Below, piece after piece: positions 16,947 through 24,584 of a stretch of 37,667 bases of DNA. Source of the DNA: Halobacterium sp. CBA1126 (GTDB lineage Archaea > Halobacteriota > Halobacteria > Halobacteriales > Halobacteriaceae); assembly GCF_009741975.1 (NCBI RefSeq), contig NZ_WPCF01000012.1:1-37667 (forward strand). The letters run 5' to 3'. How positions within the stretch are numbered: the first letter of the stretch is position 1; every line of letters starts with the position of its first letter. The notes beneath the pieces were generated by a model. That model was not told the origin of the DNA. It was given only the letters and a program-made list of their open reading frames with translations, and made no database searches. The translations under genes were made by a program, and so were the position numbers.

Positions 16947-17810
16947 ATGCCAGAGATCCCACTCGTCTCCACCGACGCGGAATCGACCGACGCGACCACC
17001 ACCGACTTCGACGACCCGGTCGAGGAGGCCGCGCTGCTCGCGTCGGGCATCGAGCTCGGCTACGGCGAGGAGATCGTCGTCGACTTCGACGACCTCGTCA
17101 TCCCCGAGGGGGAGGTCACCGCGCTCGTCGGGCCGAACGGCTCCGGGAAGTCCACGCTCCTGAAGGGGCTCTCGGCGGAACTGGAGCCCGCCTCCGGGAG
17201 CGTCCTGCTGAACGGCCGGGACGTCCAGCAGCGCCCCGCGAAGGACCTCGCGCGCGAGCTCGGCCTGCTCGACCAGGAGAACGCCGCGCCCGGCGGCCTC
17301 ACGGTCGAAGACCTCGCCACGCACGGCCGCTACCCCCACCGCGGCTTCCTCGACCCGCTCACCGAGGACGACCGCGAGGCGGTCGAGCGCGCCATCGACC
17401 TCGCGGGCGTCGACCACCTCCGGGACACCCAGCTCTCGGAGCTCTCCGGCGGCCAGAAGCAGCTCGCGTTCGTCGCGATGACGCTCGCACAGGACACCGA
17501 CGTGCTCCTGCTGGACGAGCCGACGACGTATCTGGACCTCCACCACCAGCTGCGCGTGATGGAGGTCGTCCGCACGCTCAACGAGGAACGCGACGTGACG
17601 GTCTGCGTCGTCCTCCACGACCTCCAGCAGGCGGCGCGGTTCGCGGACTACCTCGTCGCGCTCGACGACGGCGCCGTCTACGACTGGGGGCCGCCCGAGG
17701 ACGTCGTCACCGAGCAGCTGCTCGCGGACGTCTTCGACGTCGACGCCGCCGTCAGCTTCGACCGCGAGGACGACGAACCCCGCATCGTGCCGCGGCGCGC
17801 CCTCGACTAA
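16947..17810 (+). CDS. ABC transporter ATP-binding protein, FecE/FhuC/BtuD type
   Basis: ATPase subunit for the preceding permease. The 287-residue protein has Walker A GPNGSGKST, the signature LSGGQKQLAF, Walker B VLLLDEPTTYLDL and the switch histidine in VVLHDLQQAARF. There is an acidic N-terminal extension of about 35 residues before the ATPase core (MPEIPLVSTDAEST...), unusual for FhuC but common in haloarchaeal proteins. The ATG at 16947 is two bases past the permease stop, which supports the start. The same reading frame is open far upstream but that is a shadow of the permease gene. Confidence 0.94.
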   Translation: MPEIPLVSTDAESTDATTTDFDDPVEEAALLASGIELGYGEEIVVDFDDLVIPEGEVTALVGPNGSGKSTLLKGLSAELEPASGSVLLNGRDVQQRPAKDLARELGLLDQENAAPGGLTVEDLATHGRYPHRGFLDPLTEDDREAVERAIDLAGVDHLRDTQLSELSGGQKQLAFVAMTLAQDTDVLLLDEPTTYLDLHHQLRVMEVVRTLNEERDVTVCVVLHDLQQAARFADYLVALDDGAVYDWGPPEDVVTEQLLADVFDVDAAVSFDREDDEPRIVPRRALD

Positions 17811-18031
17811 TCCTCCACTCGCTCGCGTAACGCCTCGACTTCTCGCTGTAACTCCGCCCGCGACGGCGTCCCGTCGTCGATACCGGCGCTGACGACCGCC
17901 AGCAGCAGCGCCGTCAGCGCGAGCGCGCCGCCGAGCACGACCAGCCACGCCGGCACCGCGACGTCTAACGCCAGCAGGAGGACGGCGTCGTTCACCAGCA
18001 CGACCGCGAGGACCACCGGGAGCGTGCGCAT
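17807..18031 (-). CDS. Small membrane protein with C-terminal coiled segment
   Basis: A 74-residue protein beginning MRTLPVVLAVVLVND. Two hydrophobic segments (about residues 4-24 and 29-48) are followed by a charged helix ending ELQREVEALRERVED, which could form a short coiled coil. No family is recognised. It overlaps the end of the convergent ATPase gene by four bases. A longer start at 18088 is possible but adds an Arg-rich string without support, so I prefer the ATG at 18031. Confidence 0.55.
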   Translation of the reverse strand: MRTLPVVLAVVLVNDAVLLLALDVAVPAWLVVLGGALALTALLLAVVSAGIDDGTPSRAELQREVEALRERVED

Positions 18032-18119
18032 ACCGGTGGTCGCGGCGCCACCGACTGAAGCGTTTCGCCGGCGAGCGCCGGACCGCAACCACTACCTTCC
18101 GGCCGGGGAAGTGGACGGT

Positions 18120-19031
18120 ATGGAACTCGGCGTTATCGGTCTCGGTCGCATGGGACGCATCGTCGTCGACCGGTGTCTGGACGCGGGCCACGACGTGGTC
18201 GCCTTCGACATCGACGCGGACGCCCGCGAGGACGCGGCCGACGCGGGCGCCACCGCCGCCGACTCGATTCCCGACCTCGCCGCCGCGCTCGGCGACGAGA
18301 AGCGCGTCTGGCTGATGGTGCCCGCCGGCGACCCGGTCGACGCCGCGCTCGACGAACTCGCGGACGAACTCGACGCCGACGACGTGGTGGTCGACGGCGG
18401 GAACAGCCACTTCGAGGACTCCACGCGGCGCGCCGACGAGCACGAGTTCGCGTACCTCGACTGCGGCACCTCCGGCGGCCCCGCGGGCGCGGAACTCGGC
18501 TTCTCGCTGATGGTCGGCGGCCCCGAGTGGGCGTACGAGGAACTCGCCCCCGTTTTCGACGCGGTGGCGACGGGACCGGACGGCCACGACCGCATGGGGC
18601 CGGCGGGCTCGGGCCACTACGTGAAGATGGTCCACAACGGCGTCGAGTACGCGCTCATGCAGGCGTACGGCGAGGGGTTCGAACTCCTCCACGAGGGCCG
18701 CTACGACCTCGACCTCGAAGCCGTCGCGAACACGTGGAACAACGGCGCCGTCATCCGGTCGTGGCTGCTGGAGCTCTGCGAGGAGGCGTTCCGCGAGGAG
18801 GGCAACGACCTCGGCGACGTCGCCGACCACGTCGCCGGCGGCTCCACGGGCACGTGGACCGTCCAGGAGAGCCTCGAACAGGAAGTCCCGCTCCCGATTA
18901 TCTACCAGGCGCTCGCCGAGCGCTTCGACTCCCGCGCCAGCGGCGACGGCGAGGGGCGGTTCGCGCGGCGGCTGGCGAACCGGCTGCGGTACGGCTTTGG
19001 CAGACACGAGGTTGCTCGAAAAGACGAATAA
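18120..19031 (+). CDS. gndA: 6-phosphogluconate dehydrogenase, decarboxylating (archaeal short type)
   Basis: Oxidises and decarboxylates 6-phosphogluconate to ribulose 5-phosphate with NAD(P)+. The 303-residue protein starts MELGVIGLGRMGRIVVDR with the Rossmann GxGxxG loop, then VVDGGNSHFEDSTRRADEH, the family's GTSGGPAGAELGFSLMVGG loop, and KMVHNGVEYALMQAYGEGFELL, in which the Lys and Asn are the conserved catalytic-site residues. C-terminal DVADHVAGGSTGTWTVQE is also characteristic. The length is that of the short prokaryotic/archaeal class, which in haloarchaea supplies pentoses by an oxidative route. ATG at 18120 starts at the Rossmann fold; upstream frame is not needed. Confidence 0.95.
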   Translation: MELGVIGLGRMGRIVVDRCLDAGHDVVAFDIDADAREDAADAGATAADSIPDLAAALGDEKRVWLMVPAGDPVDAALDELADELDADDVVVDGGNSHFEDSTRRADEHEFAYLDCGTSGGPAGAELGFSLMVGGPEWAYEELAPVFDAVATGPDGHDRMGPAGSGHYVKMVHNGVEYALMQAYGEGFELLHEGRYDLDLEAVANTWNNGAVIRSWLLELCEEAFREEGNDLGDVADHVAGGSTGTWTVQESLEQEVPLPIIYQALAERFDSRASGDGEGRFARRLANRLRYGFGRHEVARKDE

Positions 19032-19037
19032 ACGCGG

Positions 19038-19717
19038 TCAGTAGCTGTTCTCGTACTCTATCTCCTCGGCCACCGTCCGGGCGATGTCGGCGCTCCACTC
19101 GCGTTCGACGAGGTGGAGCGCGAGGTCGATGCCGGAGGTGACGCCGCCGGCGGTGAGCACGTCGCCGTCGTCGACGAACCGGTCGTCGCGGACGTCCACG
19201 CCGTACTCGCGGAGGTCGTCCTTCGCGGACTCGTGGGTGGTCGCGGGCCGCCCCTCTAGCAGGCCGCCCTCCGCCGCGATGAGCGCGCCAGTGCAAACCG
19301 TGGCGACGGTAGCGCCGGCGTCGTAGAGCGTAGCGAGGCGCTCGGGGAGCGTGCCGTCTTGGACTTCCGCCCACGCGCCGTTCTCGCGCGCTCCGACGCT
19401 TCGCCGTCTTCTCGCGGGCTCTGCCCGCTCGAACGGTCCGAGGCGCGTTGCGCCTCGCAATCTCCGCCTCGTTGCCCCTCCGGCGCAACGCTGTTCCAGC
19501 CGCCGCCGGGAACGACCACGAGGTCGGGCGTGCCGAGGAGCACGTCGTCCGGTTCGACGCGGAGGCCGTGGCTCGCCGTGACGCGCTCGCTCGGCACGAG
19601 CGTCCGCAGGGTCGCGTCGACGTCCGCGCCGTGGGCTGCCGCCGTCCGGAACACCTCGTAGGGCGCGACCCCGTCCAGCTCGTCGAACCCCTCGTACAGC
19701 AGTATCGCGACGTCCAT
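19038..19717 (-). CDS. DJ-1/PfpI family protein with a hairpin-rich insert and frame break
   Basis: Glutamine amidotransferase-like DJ-1/PfpI protein. The N-terminal part (MDVAILLYEGFDELDGVAPYEVF ... LVVVPGGGWNS) and C-terminal part (NGAWAEVQDGTLP ... VATVCTGALIAAEGGLLEG ... TAGGVTSGIDLALHLVER) are clear, with the nucleophile elbow cysteine in VATVCTG. Between them, 19391-19489 holds about 99 bases of GC palindromes absent from normal family members, and the two halves are in different frames. Restoring one G at about 19396 (GCGTCG to GCGGTCG, the same lesion as elsewhere here) makes one 226-residue frame with a 33-residue insert. So the gene is either an in-frame insertion with a base error, or disrupted. 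It may act as a deglycase or amidase; not determinable. Confidence 0.75.
19391..19489. repeat. GC-palindrome insert within the DJ-1 gene
   Basis: About 99 bases that interrupt the DJ-1 coding sequence between the GGGWNS and ENGAW segments. It contains GCGGGC-TCT-GCCCGC (19414-19428), CGAGGCGC-GTT-GCGCCTCG (19439-19457) and GTTGC/GCAAC with an imperfect middle (19471-19489). It encodes no recognisable peptide. Boundaries are inferred from where family similarity stops and resumes. Confidence 0.7.
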
Positions 19718-19810
19718 GCCGCGGCGTTCGCACCGTCCCCTCAAAACTCGCCCGGAGCGGGGCGGTGAGCAATCACAATACTGTTAAGCTACCTCTCCGT
19801 ACCGCCGGGC

Positions 19811-20389
19811 ATGGTGAACACACTGGGGCTGCTGCTCGGTCTCGGGATGGCGCTCACGCTCGTCGGGCTCCACTTCCTGAAGGGGACCGCGAAGCCCGTC
19901 CCCGAGGACATCGCCAGCGAGGTCCTCGAACAGCGCGCCTCGACGGTTCCGGAGACCGACTTCCCGGAGCCGTACAACCGCTCCATCGGCGGTGGCGGCG
20001 GCGCCGGCGCGGTCGCGGGCGGCGCTGCGGAAGGCGAACTCGAAGAGGAGGAGGAGGACGAGGGATTCGACCCCGAGTCCATCCCCGAGGACGAGGTCGA
20101 GTACTACGAGATCGAGTTCGCGAAGGAGGGCGAGACCATCGAGGTCGCGAACAACGAGAGCCTCCTCGACGCCGGCGAGGAGGAGGGCTGGGACCTCCCG
20201 TACGCCTGCCGGCAGGGCCAGTGTCTCTCCTGTAGCGGCCGCGTCGCCAGCGGCGACGACGCCCACGAGTTCGTCCGCCACTCGAACAACGAGACGCTCA
20301 GCGACGACGAGATGGAGAAGGGGTACGTGCTGACGTGTACCGCCCACCCGACCACGTCGTTCACGCTGGAGACCGACGAGTCGCCGTAG
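19811..20389 (+). CDS. Membrane-anchored plant-type [2Fe-2S] ferredoxin
   Basis: Electron carrier. The 192-residue protein begins with a hydrophobic anchor (residues 3-23), a Gly-rich hinge near 60-72 and a run of acidic residues (78-85), then a ferredoxin domain from about residue 97. Cluster ligands are Cys133, Cys138, Cys141 (CRQGQCLSC) and Cys176 (VLTCTAHP), the standard arrangement. The rest of the domain has the typical ESLLDAGEEEGWDLPYAC segment. Anchoring to the membrane suggests it delivers electrons to a membrane partner; none is adjacent. ATG at 19811 is chosen to include the anchor. It is flanked by the DJ-1 gene (divergent) and the MATE transporter. Confidence 0.9.
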   Translation: MVNTLGLLLGLGMALTLVGLHFLKGTAKPVPEDIASEVLEQRASTVPETDFPEPYNRSIGGGGGAGAVAGGAAEGELEEEEEDEGFDPESIPEDEVEYYEIEFAKEGETIEVANNESLLDAGEEEGWDLPYACRQGQCLSCSGRVASGDDAHEFVRHSNNETLSDDEMEKGYVLTCTAHPTTSFTLETDESP

Positions 20390-20475
20390 TCAACGGCGGT
20401 TCGCGCCGCGGTCGTCGACCGAATCCGATTCTCGAGCCGGAGTTTTCAAATCCGACCGCTCCGTGAGGACACGTA

Positions 20476-21882
20476 GTGCCCGAAACCCGCACGACGAGTA
20501 GCATCACCGAGGGCGACCTCGTCGGCCCGATGGTCCGGCTGGCGTGGCCGATGGTCGTCATCCAGCTCCTCCAGGTGACGTACAACCTCGCGGACACGTT
20601 CTGGCTCGGCCGGCTGTCCGGGAACGCCGTCGCCGCCATCAGCCTCGCCTTCCCGCTCGTCTTCTTCCTCATCTCGGTCGGCGGCGGGTTCACCACCGCC
20701 GGCTCCATCCTCGTCGCGCAGTTCATGGGCGCCGACAGCGAGGGCTCGGCGGGGAAGGTCGCCGCGCAGACGCTGGGGTTCGTCATCTCCATTGCGACCG
20801 TCCTCGGCGTCGTCGGCCACTTCGTCACGCGGGACATGCTCGCGCTGCTGCCCGCGGACGCCGAGACCGCCGCGGTCGTCGTGCCGATGGCCGGCGACTA
20901 CATGGAGGTGTTCTTCCTCGGGATGCCCGCGCTGTTCGGGTTCTTCGTGTTCGCGTCGCTGATGCGCGGCTACGGCAACACCCGCACGCCGATGCGCGTG
21001 ATGTTCCTCAGCGTCGCGCTCAACGTCGTCCTCGACCCGTTCCTCATCTTCGGCTGGTGGGTGTTCCCCGAGATGGGCATCGCGGGCGCCGCCGTCGCCA
21101 CCATCTTCGCGCGCCTCGTCGCCGCCGTCGTCGGCGTCTACGTCCTCTTCTTCACGAACGCCGGCCCCGAGATATCGCTCTCGCAGTTCGCGCCCGACCT
21201 CTCGATGATATCCCGCATCGTGCGCGTCGGCACGCCCAGCGCCGCCGAGCAGTCCACGAGCGCGCTCGCGATGATCACGCTCACCGCGATGGTGGCGTCG
21301 TTCCCGCCCGCGGTCGTCGGCGCGTTCGGCCTCGGCAACCGCCTCATCTCCCTGGTGTTCCTCCCCGCGATGGGGCTCGGCCGCGCCACCAACACGATGG
21401 TCGGCCAGAACCTCGGCGCGAAACAGCCCGAGCGCGCCGAGCGCGCCGTCTGGCTCGCCACGAAGTTCGCGGCCGGCGTGCTGTTCGGCATCGCCGTCCT
21501 CGCCGCGGTCTTCCCGCGCCCCATCGTCGCCGTGTTCCTCAGCCCGGGCGCCGAGAACGCCGCCGCAATCGTCGAGTACGGGGCGACGTACGTCCGCATC
21601 CGCGCGGTCGAGTTCGTCTTCGTCGGCGTCGTGCAGGTGTTACTCGGGGCGTTCCGCGGCGCCGGCAACACCAAGACCGCGATGGTCATCTCGATGGTGA
21701 CGCTGTGGCTCGGCCGCGTCCTCACCGTCTACCTGTTCGCGTTCTCCCTCGAGTGGGGCGCCACCGGCATCTGGGTCGGGATGGCCCTCGGGAACATCAC
21801 CGGCGCCATCGTCGCCGCCGCGTGGTTCGCCCGCGGCACGTGGAAGCGCACGCTCGTCGACGCCGACGACACCGCAGCCTGA
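20476..21882 (+). CDS. MATE family efflux transporter
   Basis: Multidrug and toxin extrusion protein driven by Na+ or H+, exporting organic cations or other compounds. The 468-residue protein has about twelve hydrophobic helices in two halves, each opening with the family pattern: MVRLAWPMVVIQLLQVTYNLADTFWLGRL in the first half and RVGTPSAAEQSTSALAMI in the second, where the VVGAFGLGNRL segment and GLGRATNTMVGQNLGAKQPERA segment follow. The GTG start at 20476 precedes the first helix with a short polar tail; an upstream gap of 86 bases separates it from the ferredoxin gene. Substrate unknown. Confidence 0.93.
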   Translation: MPETRTTSSITEGDLVGPMVRLAWPMVVIQLLQVTYNLADTFWLGRLSGNAVAAISLAFPLVFFLISVGGGFTTAGSILVAQFMGADSEGSAGKVAAQTLGFVISIATVLGVVGHFVTRDMLALLPADAETAAVVVPMAGDYMEVFFLGMPALFGFFVFASLMRGYGNTRTPMRVMFLSVALNVVLDPFLIFGWWVFPEMGIAGAAVATIFARLVAAVVGVYVLFFTNAGPEISLSQFAPDLSMISRIVRVGTPSAAEQSTSALAMITLTAMVASFPPAVVGAFGLGNRLISLVFLPAMGLGRATNTMVGQNLGAKQPERAERAVWLATKFAAGVLFGIAVLAAVFPRPIVAVFLSPGAENAAAIVEYGATYVRIRAVEFVFVGVVQVLLGAFRGAGNTKTAMVISMVTLWLGRVLTVYLFAFSLEWGATGIWVGMALGNITGAIVAAAWFARGTWKRTLVDADDTAA

Positions 21883-21901
21883 CCGCCCGCGACTCACAAC
21901 C

Positions 21902-21908
21902 GTTATAC
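21902..21908 (+). promoter_or_regulatory. TATA element of tRNA-Arg
   Basis: GTTATAC lies about 29 bases before the first base of the tRNA, the usual distance for an archaeal promoter. Confidence 0.55.
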
Positions 21909-21933
21909 CGTCGCCCCCGCTACCACACGCCGA

Positions 21934-22006
21934 GGGCGCGTAGCTCAGCGGACAGAGCACTTGGTTCCGGACCAAGATGTCAGGGGTTCAAATCCCTTCG
22001 CGCCCG
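21934..22006 (+). tRNA. tRNA-Arg (anticodon CCG)
   Basis: The 73-base gene folds into a full cloverleaf. The acceptor stem is GGGCGCG with CGCGCCC, the D stem GCTC/GAGC, the anticodon stem CTTGG/CCAAG around the loop TTCCGGA, whose middle gives anticodon CCG (21967-21969), and the T arm AGGGG-TTCAAAT-CCCTT. It reads the CGG codon. CCA is not encoded. Its 3' 22 bases are part of a 26-base sequence that is repeated 161 bases downstream, suggesting it serves as an integration site. Confidence 0.95.
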
Positions 22007-22010
22007 CTTC
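21985..22010. repeat. att-like repeat, copy within the tRNA-Arg 3' end
   Basis: First copy of a 26-base sequence that covers the T arm and acceptor stem of tRNA-Arg plus four bases beyond. The second, identical copy lies at 22146-22171. Duplication of a tRNA 3' end is the normal mark of tyrosine integrase insertion. Confidence 0.75.
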
Positions 22011-22020
22011 GCAGAACACT

Positions 22021-22057
22021 CGCACCGGCCAGCGACGCGCGTGTCGCTGGCCGTGCG
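22021..22057. repeat. Long perfect-arm hairpin after tRNA-Arg
   Basis: Outer arms CGCAC/GTGCG and inner arms GGCCAGCGAC/GTCGCTGGCC, with one unpaired base on the left arm, enclose a six-base loop: a 15-base-pair stem. A related sequence (about 24127-24149) recurs on the far side of the lipoprotein gene. Confidence 0.65.
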
Positions 22058-22071
22058 ACGACGGAGTGAAC

Positions 22072-22088
22072 GGGCGGGATTTGAACCC
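22072..22088 (-). other. Inverted tRNA 3'-end-like remnant
   Basis: On the minus strand this reads GGGTTCAAATCCCGCCC, the form of a tRNA T arm and acceptor end. There is no tRNA body next to it. It lies between the two att-like repeats, pointing the other way. Confidence 0.4.
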
Positions 22089-22145
22089 TGGAAGTCGCAG
22101 CCCGCGCAGCCGAGCGAAGCGAGGCGAGCAGGAACGTCTTCCTCC

Positions 22146-22171
22146 GGTTCAAATCCCTTCGCGCCCGCTTC
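22146..22171. repeat. att-like repeat, second copy
   Basis: Identical over 26 bases to 21985-22010, but without the rest of a tRNA. A degenerate third trace (CGCGCCCGCT at 24107-24116 with similar flanks) lies beyond the lipoprotein gene. Confidence 0.75.
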
Positions 22172-22234
22172 TCAGTGGTGTGACGAACGCGACTAGTCGG
22201 TAATTCGAGAGACAGTAGCTACTGGCCGAGCAAG

Positions 22235-23986
22235 TCAGGACGCGCGGAAGTCCTCGATGTCGTCGATGACGGCGTACTCTGTGGTCTGGAGCTCCCACTG
22301 AATGATTGGATCTTGAGCAGACATTCTGAGCTCCCCGTTAACGTCCGGTTCGTGAGACTCGTTGAGCAGGAGTTGGGATTGGACACTCGTATTTGCAAGA
22401 TACGACAGCAGTTCGTAATCGCTCCCGTCAGAGCTCTTCCAGCCGATTGTCGGGTCGGGATAGGTACACTCGACGGGGCTCACGGTTCCGTAGTCGGTCT
22501 CGAACGTGAATACACCAGACGCTAGCAGAGAGGGGTGTTCGGGCCAGACTTCGTACGGTCGTTCCGCCTTCTCCAGGTCGAGCAAGCCGCCCATGATGTG
22601 GTAGCCAACGTTTCCTTGCATGCCGACGATGCCGTACGTCGAGTCGAGCAGGTGGACCGCAATTCCACCGTACATCGCCGTCGCGTCTTGGCAGTTACCG
22701 GACGACTCCCCTTGACCCGTACTGATCTTGTACCACTTGTTCACGGTCTCCTCGGGAGTGCTCGTGTAGCTGCCCGTCGCAAACCCGAACGGATGCTCGC
22801 CGACGAAGACCTGGAGGGCGAGGGCCTTGTGGTAGTCCCGGTATTCGAGCGTGTCGAAGCTCGGATTGTCGAACGCGGCCTCCAGTTCCTCGGCGGCTCG
22901 AATCGTGAACGGACGGGACCCACTCATACGAAGGGGATTTGTTTGGCCTTGGCCTCCGGCGTGTCGAGTGATTATATAGGCAGTATACGGGTCGGTCTGA
23001 GACGACGCGTCGAGTTGGAGCTCGAGCGAAGAATTGCTATTACTTCCAGCGTACTCGACCCCGTCGACACCACTTGCGTCCATCTCGCCGTCTTCGATCC
23101 GTCCCGTTGCACGGGAGTTCCAGCGGACGGCCTCGACGAGTTCCCACGCGTCGAGGTCAAGATTGACGACCGCCCAATCGAAGGCCGGCGAGTGGGTCGG
23201 CACGTCCTCCGCTGACCCCTCGAATTCGGTGATGTTCTCGTAATTGGGGAACCGGATGAGCGCTGTCATCGTGATGTTCCGGTAGTCGTACCAGTCCCGG
23301 TCGTACTCGTCTTCGGGGACCTCGGGCGTGTTGAACGGGCTCTCGTCGGGGGAGTCGAACCAGAAGTCCGTCTTGTAGAACGGGTCGGAGTACGCCCAGT
23401 CGCCTTCCGGTGTCGCTGGGGGCTCTAGCAGAACCATCTCCGTGTCTCTGGCGGCGTTGTAGAACGGGACGATAGTCTCTCTGGGTCTCTCAGTCTCCGG
23501 CTCTCGCTCTCGCTCAGTGGACGAGAATTCGGTGGTGACGGCTTCCTCCGATTCTGCTTCGGGCGACAACATCTCGACGGTGAATCGCAGGTTCTGCGCG
23601 TACCCGAGCGGGAGGTCCCAGTCTATCGAGTGCGTCTCCAGTTCTTTCGATTGCGTGACGGTCGCTTCGCCGACCTGTGTTTGATTTTCGCGGTCGAGGT
23701 TCGGACTCGTGTAGGCCCGGACTGTAACCTCTACCTCGTCGTGTTCGGTGATACTCTCGAAGAGGAGTGCATCAAATTCGACGGTATCTATCGACACGTC
23801 TCGAACCGTGATGGTGCGCTCGTAGTCGTCGTCGGTTGCTTCCGTCGCTGAGGGCTCTCCACTCGTCGATACGCTGTTACACCCCGCGAGCCCGCCCATC
23901 GCCGCTGCACCGAGCGCGAGCGCGCGACGGCGAGAGAGCGAACAGGAACGAGTCAGGTCCGGTTTCCCGTCCTCCCGGTTTGACAT
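22235..23986 (-). CDS. Tat-exported lipoprotein of unknown function with Cys/His core
   Basis: A 583-residue protein with a Tat motif SRRRALALG (about residues 18-26) and a lipobox LAGC with Cys36, so it should be anchored outside the cell membrane. The next 130 residues (VRDVSIDTVEFDALLFESI..., acidic, Thr-rich) look like a beta-rich domain. The C-terminal half has GNCQDATAMYGG with Cys432, followed by NVGYHIMGGLLD with His463 and Asp470, an arrangement reminiscent of a transglutaminase-like/papain-like fold. This is inference; I recognise no family. GC content and codon use are visibly lower than in neighbours, and the gene lies beside a tRNA with duplicated 3' ends, so it was probably acquired. 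It has its own promoter region of about 190 bases upstream. Confidence 0.85.
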   Translation of the reverse strand: MSNREDGKPDLTRSCSLSRRRALALGAAAMGGLAGCNSVSTSGEPSATEATDDDYERTITVRDVSIDTVEFDALLFESITEHDEVEVTVRAYTSPNLDRENQTQVGEATVTQSKELETHSIDWDLPLGYAQNLRFTVEMLSPEAESEEAVTTEFSSTEREREPETERPRETIVPFYNAARDTEMVLLEPPATPEGDWAYSDPFYKTDFWFDSPDESPFNTPEVPEDEYDRDWYDYRNITMTALIRFPNYENITEFEGSAEDVPTHSPAFDWAVVNLDLDAWELVEAVRWNSRATGRIEDGEMDASGVDGVEYAGSNSNSSLELQLDASSQTDPYTAYIITRHAGGQGQTNPLRMSGSRPFTIRAAEELEAAFDNPSFDTLEYRDYHKALALQVFVGEHPFGFATGSYTSTPEETVNKWYKISTGQGESSGNCQDATAMYGGIAVHLLDSTYGIVGMQGNVGYHIMGGLLDLEKAERPYEVWPEHPSLLASGVFTFETDYGTVSPVECTYPDPTIGWKSSDGSDYELLSYLANTSVQSQLLLNESHEPDVNGELRMSAQDPIIQWELQTTEYAVIDDIEDFRAS

Positions 23987-24106
23987 ACGTGTGTACCGCG
24001 CGGGCGGTTAGATATACCTTCGGGGACTCCCATGACTGCGGACGGAGCGATGCCGCGCTTCCTCCGATAGTCGGCATCTCGGTTCTCACAGCGCACTGGC
24101 CCTCTC

Positions 24107-24171
24107 CGCGCCCGCTCCTCACAGAACTCGCACCGGCCGGCGACGCGCCCATGCGCGGAACGACTAGTCTG
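24107..24171. repeat. Degenerate repeat of the tRNA-Arg downstream flank
   Basis: CGCGCCCGCT (24107-24116), then AGAACTCGCACCGGCCGGCG (24123-24142) and CGACTAGTC (24161-24169) parallel the segments at 22001, 22013 and 22188 beside tRNA-Arg. The lipoprotein gene lies between the two sets, as expected if a block was duplicated or an element inserted. Confidence 0.5.
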
Positions 24172-24177
24172 GGCGGT

Positions 24178-24363
24178 TCACTCCTCGGCGGTGACGAACA
24201 GGACGACGAGGCCGAGCGCGATGGAGGCCGCCGACAGCGGCATCCAGCTCCCGGTCTCGCCCGCGTGGTAGGCGGCCGCGCAGACGGCCAGAATCCCCGC
24301 TACGGTCACCGCCACGACCACGCGCTCGTCGACGACGAGCTTCGGGACTGACCCATCGCTCAT
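24178..24363 (-). CDS. Small two-helix membrane protein
   Basis: A 61-residue protein starting MSDGSVPKLVVDERVVVAV. Two hydrophobic segments (about residues 14-31 and 41-57) flank a short loop GETGSW. I chose the ATG at 24363 because the longer frame upstream has Arg/Ser-rich content and crosses the tupA promoter. No family is recognised. It sits between the acquired lipoprotein gene and the tungstate transporter, divergent from the latter. Confidence 0.55.
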   Translation of the reverse strand: MSDGSVPKLVVDERVVVAVTVAGILAVCAAAYHAGETGSWMPLSAASIALGLVVLFVTAEE

Positions 24364-24550
24364 GCGAGCACGGTACGCGAGTCGAACTGTAACTGTTGTG
24401 CTGTCCGCCGGGACGTAACCCCTCAGGGTGACTGCTCGGATTCGGGCAAACGGCGGACCGGTACTTTCCGGCGATTCGTTACCCCTCTGCATTTCGACGC
24501 GCCCCGACTTCCCCGGTCGACGTGACCGATTCCGTTCACTCAGGTTGGAC

Positions 24551-24560
24551 AATCTATATG
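24551..24560 (+). promoter_or_regulatory. TATA element of tupA
   Basis: AATCTATATG lies about 27 bases before the ATG at 24585, predicting a leaderless transcript for the tupABC operon. The rest of 24364-24584 shows no other recognisable site. Confidence 0.55.
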
Positions 24561-24584
24561 TGCGGCGAGTCCATCGCTGTACCC

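Noticed and set aside
22011-22234. Integrase or second tRNA gene next to tRNA-Arg
   Set aside because: Only tRNA 3'-end fragments are present; no anticodon arm and no tyrosine recombinase motif were found.
24522-24584. Upstream in-frame start for tupA
   Set aside because: It would place the Tat-like signal inside the protein and put the TATA element in coding sequence.
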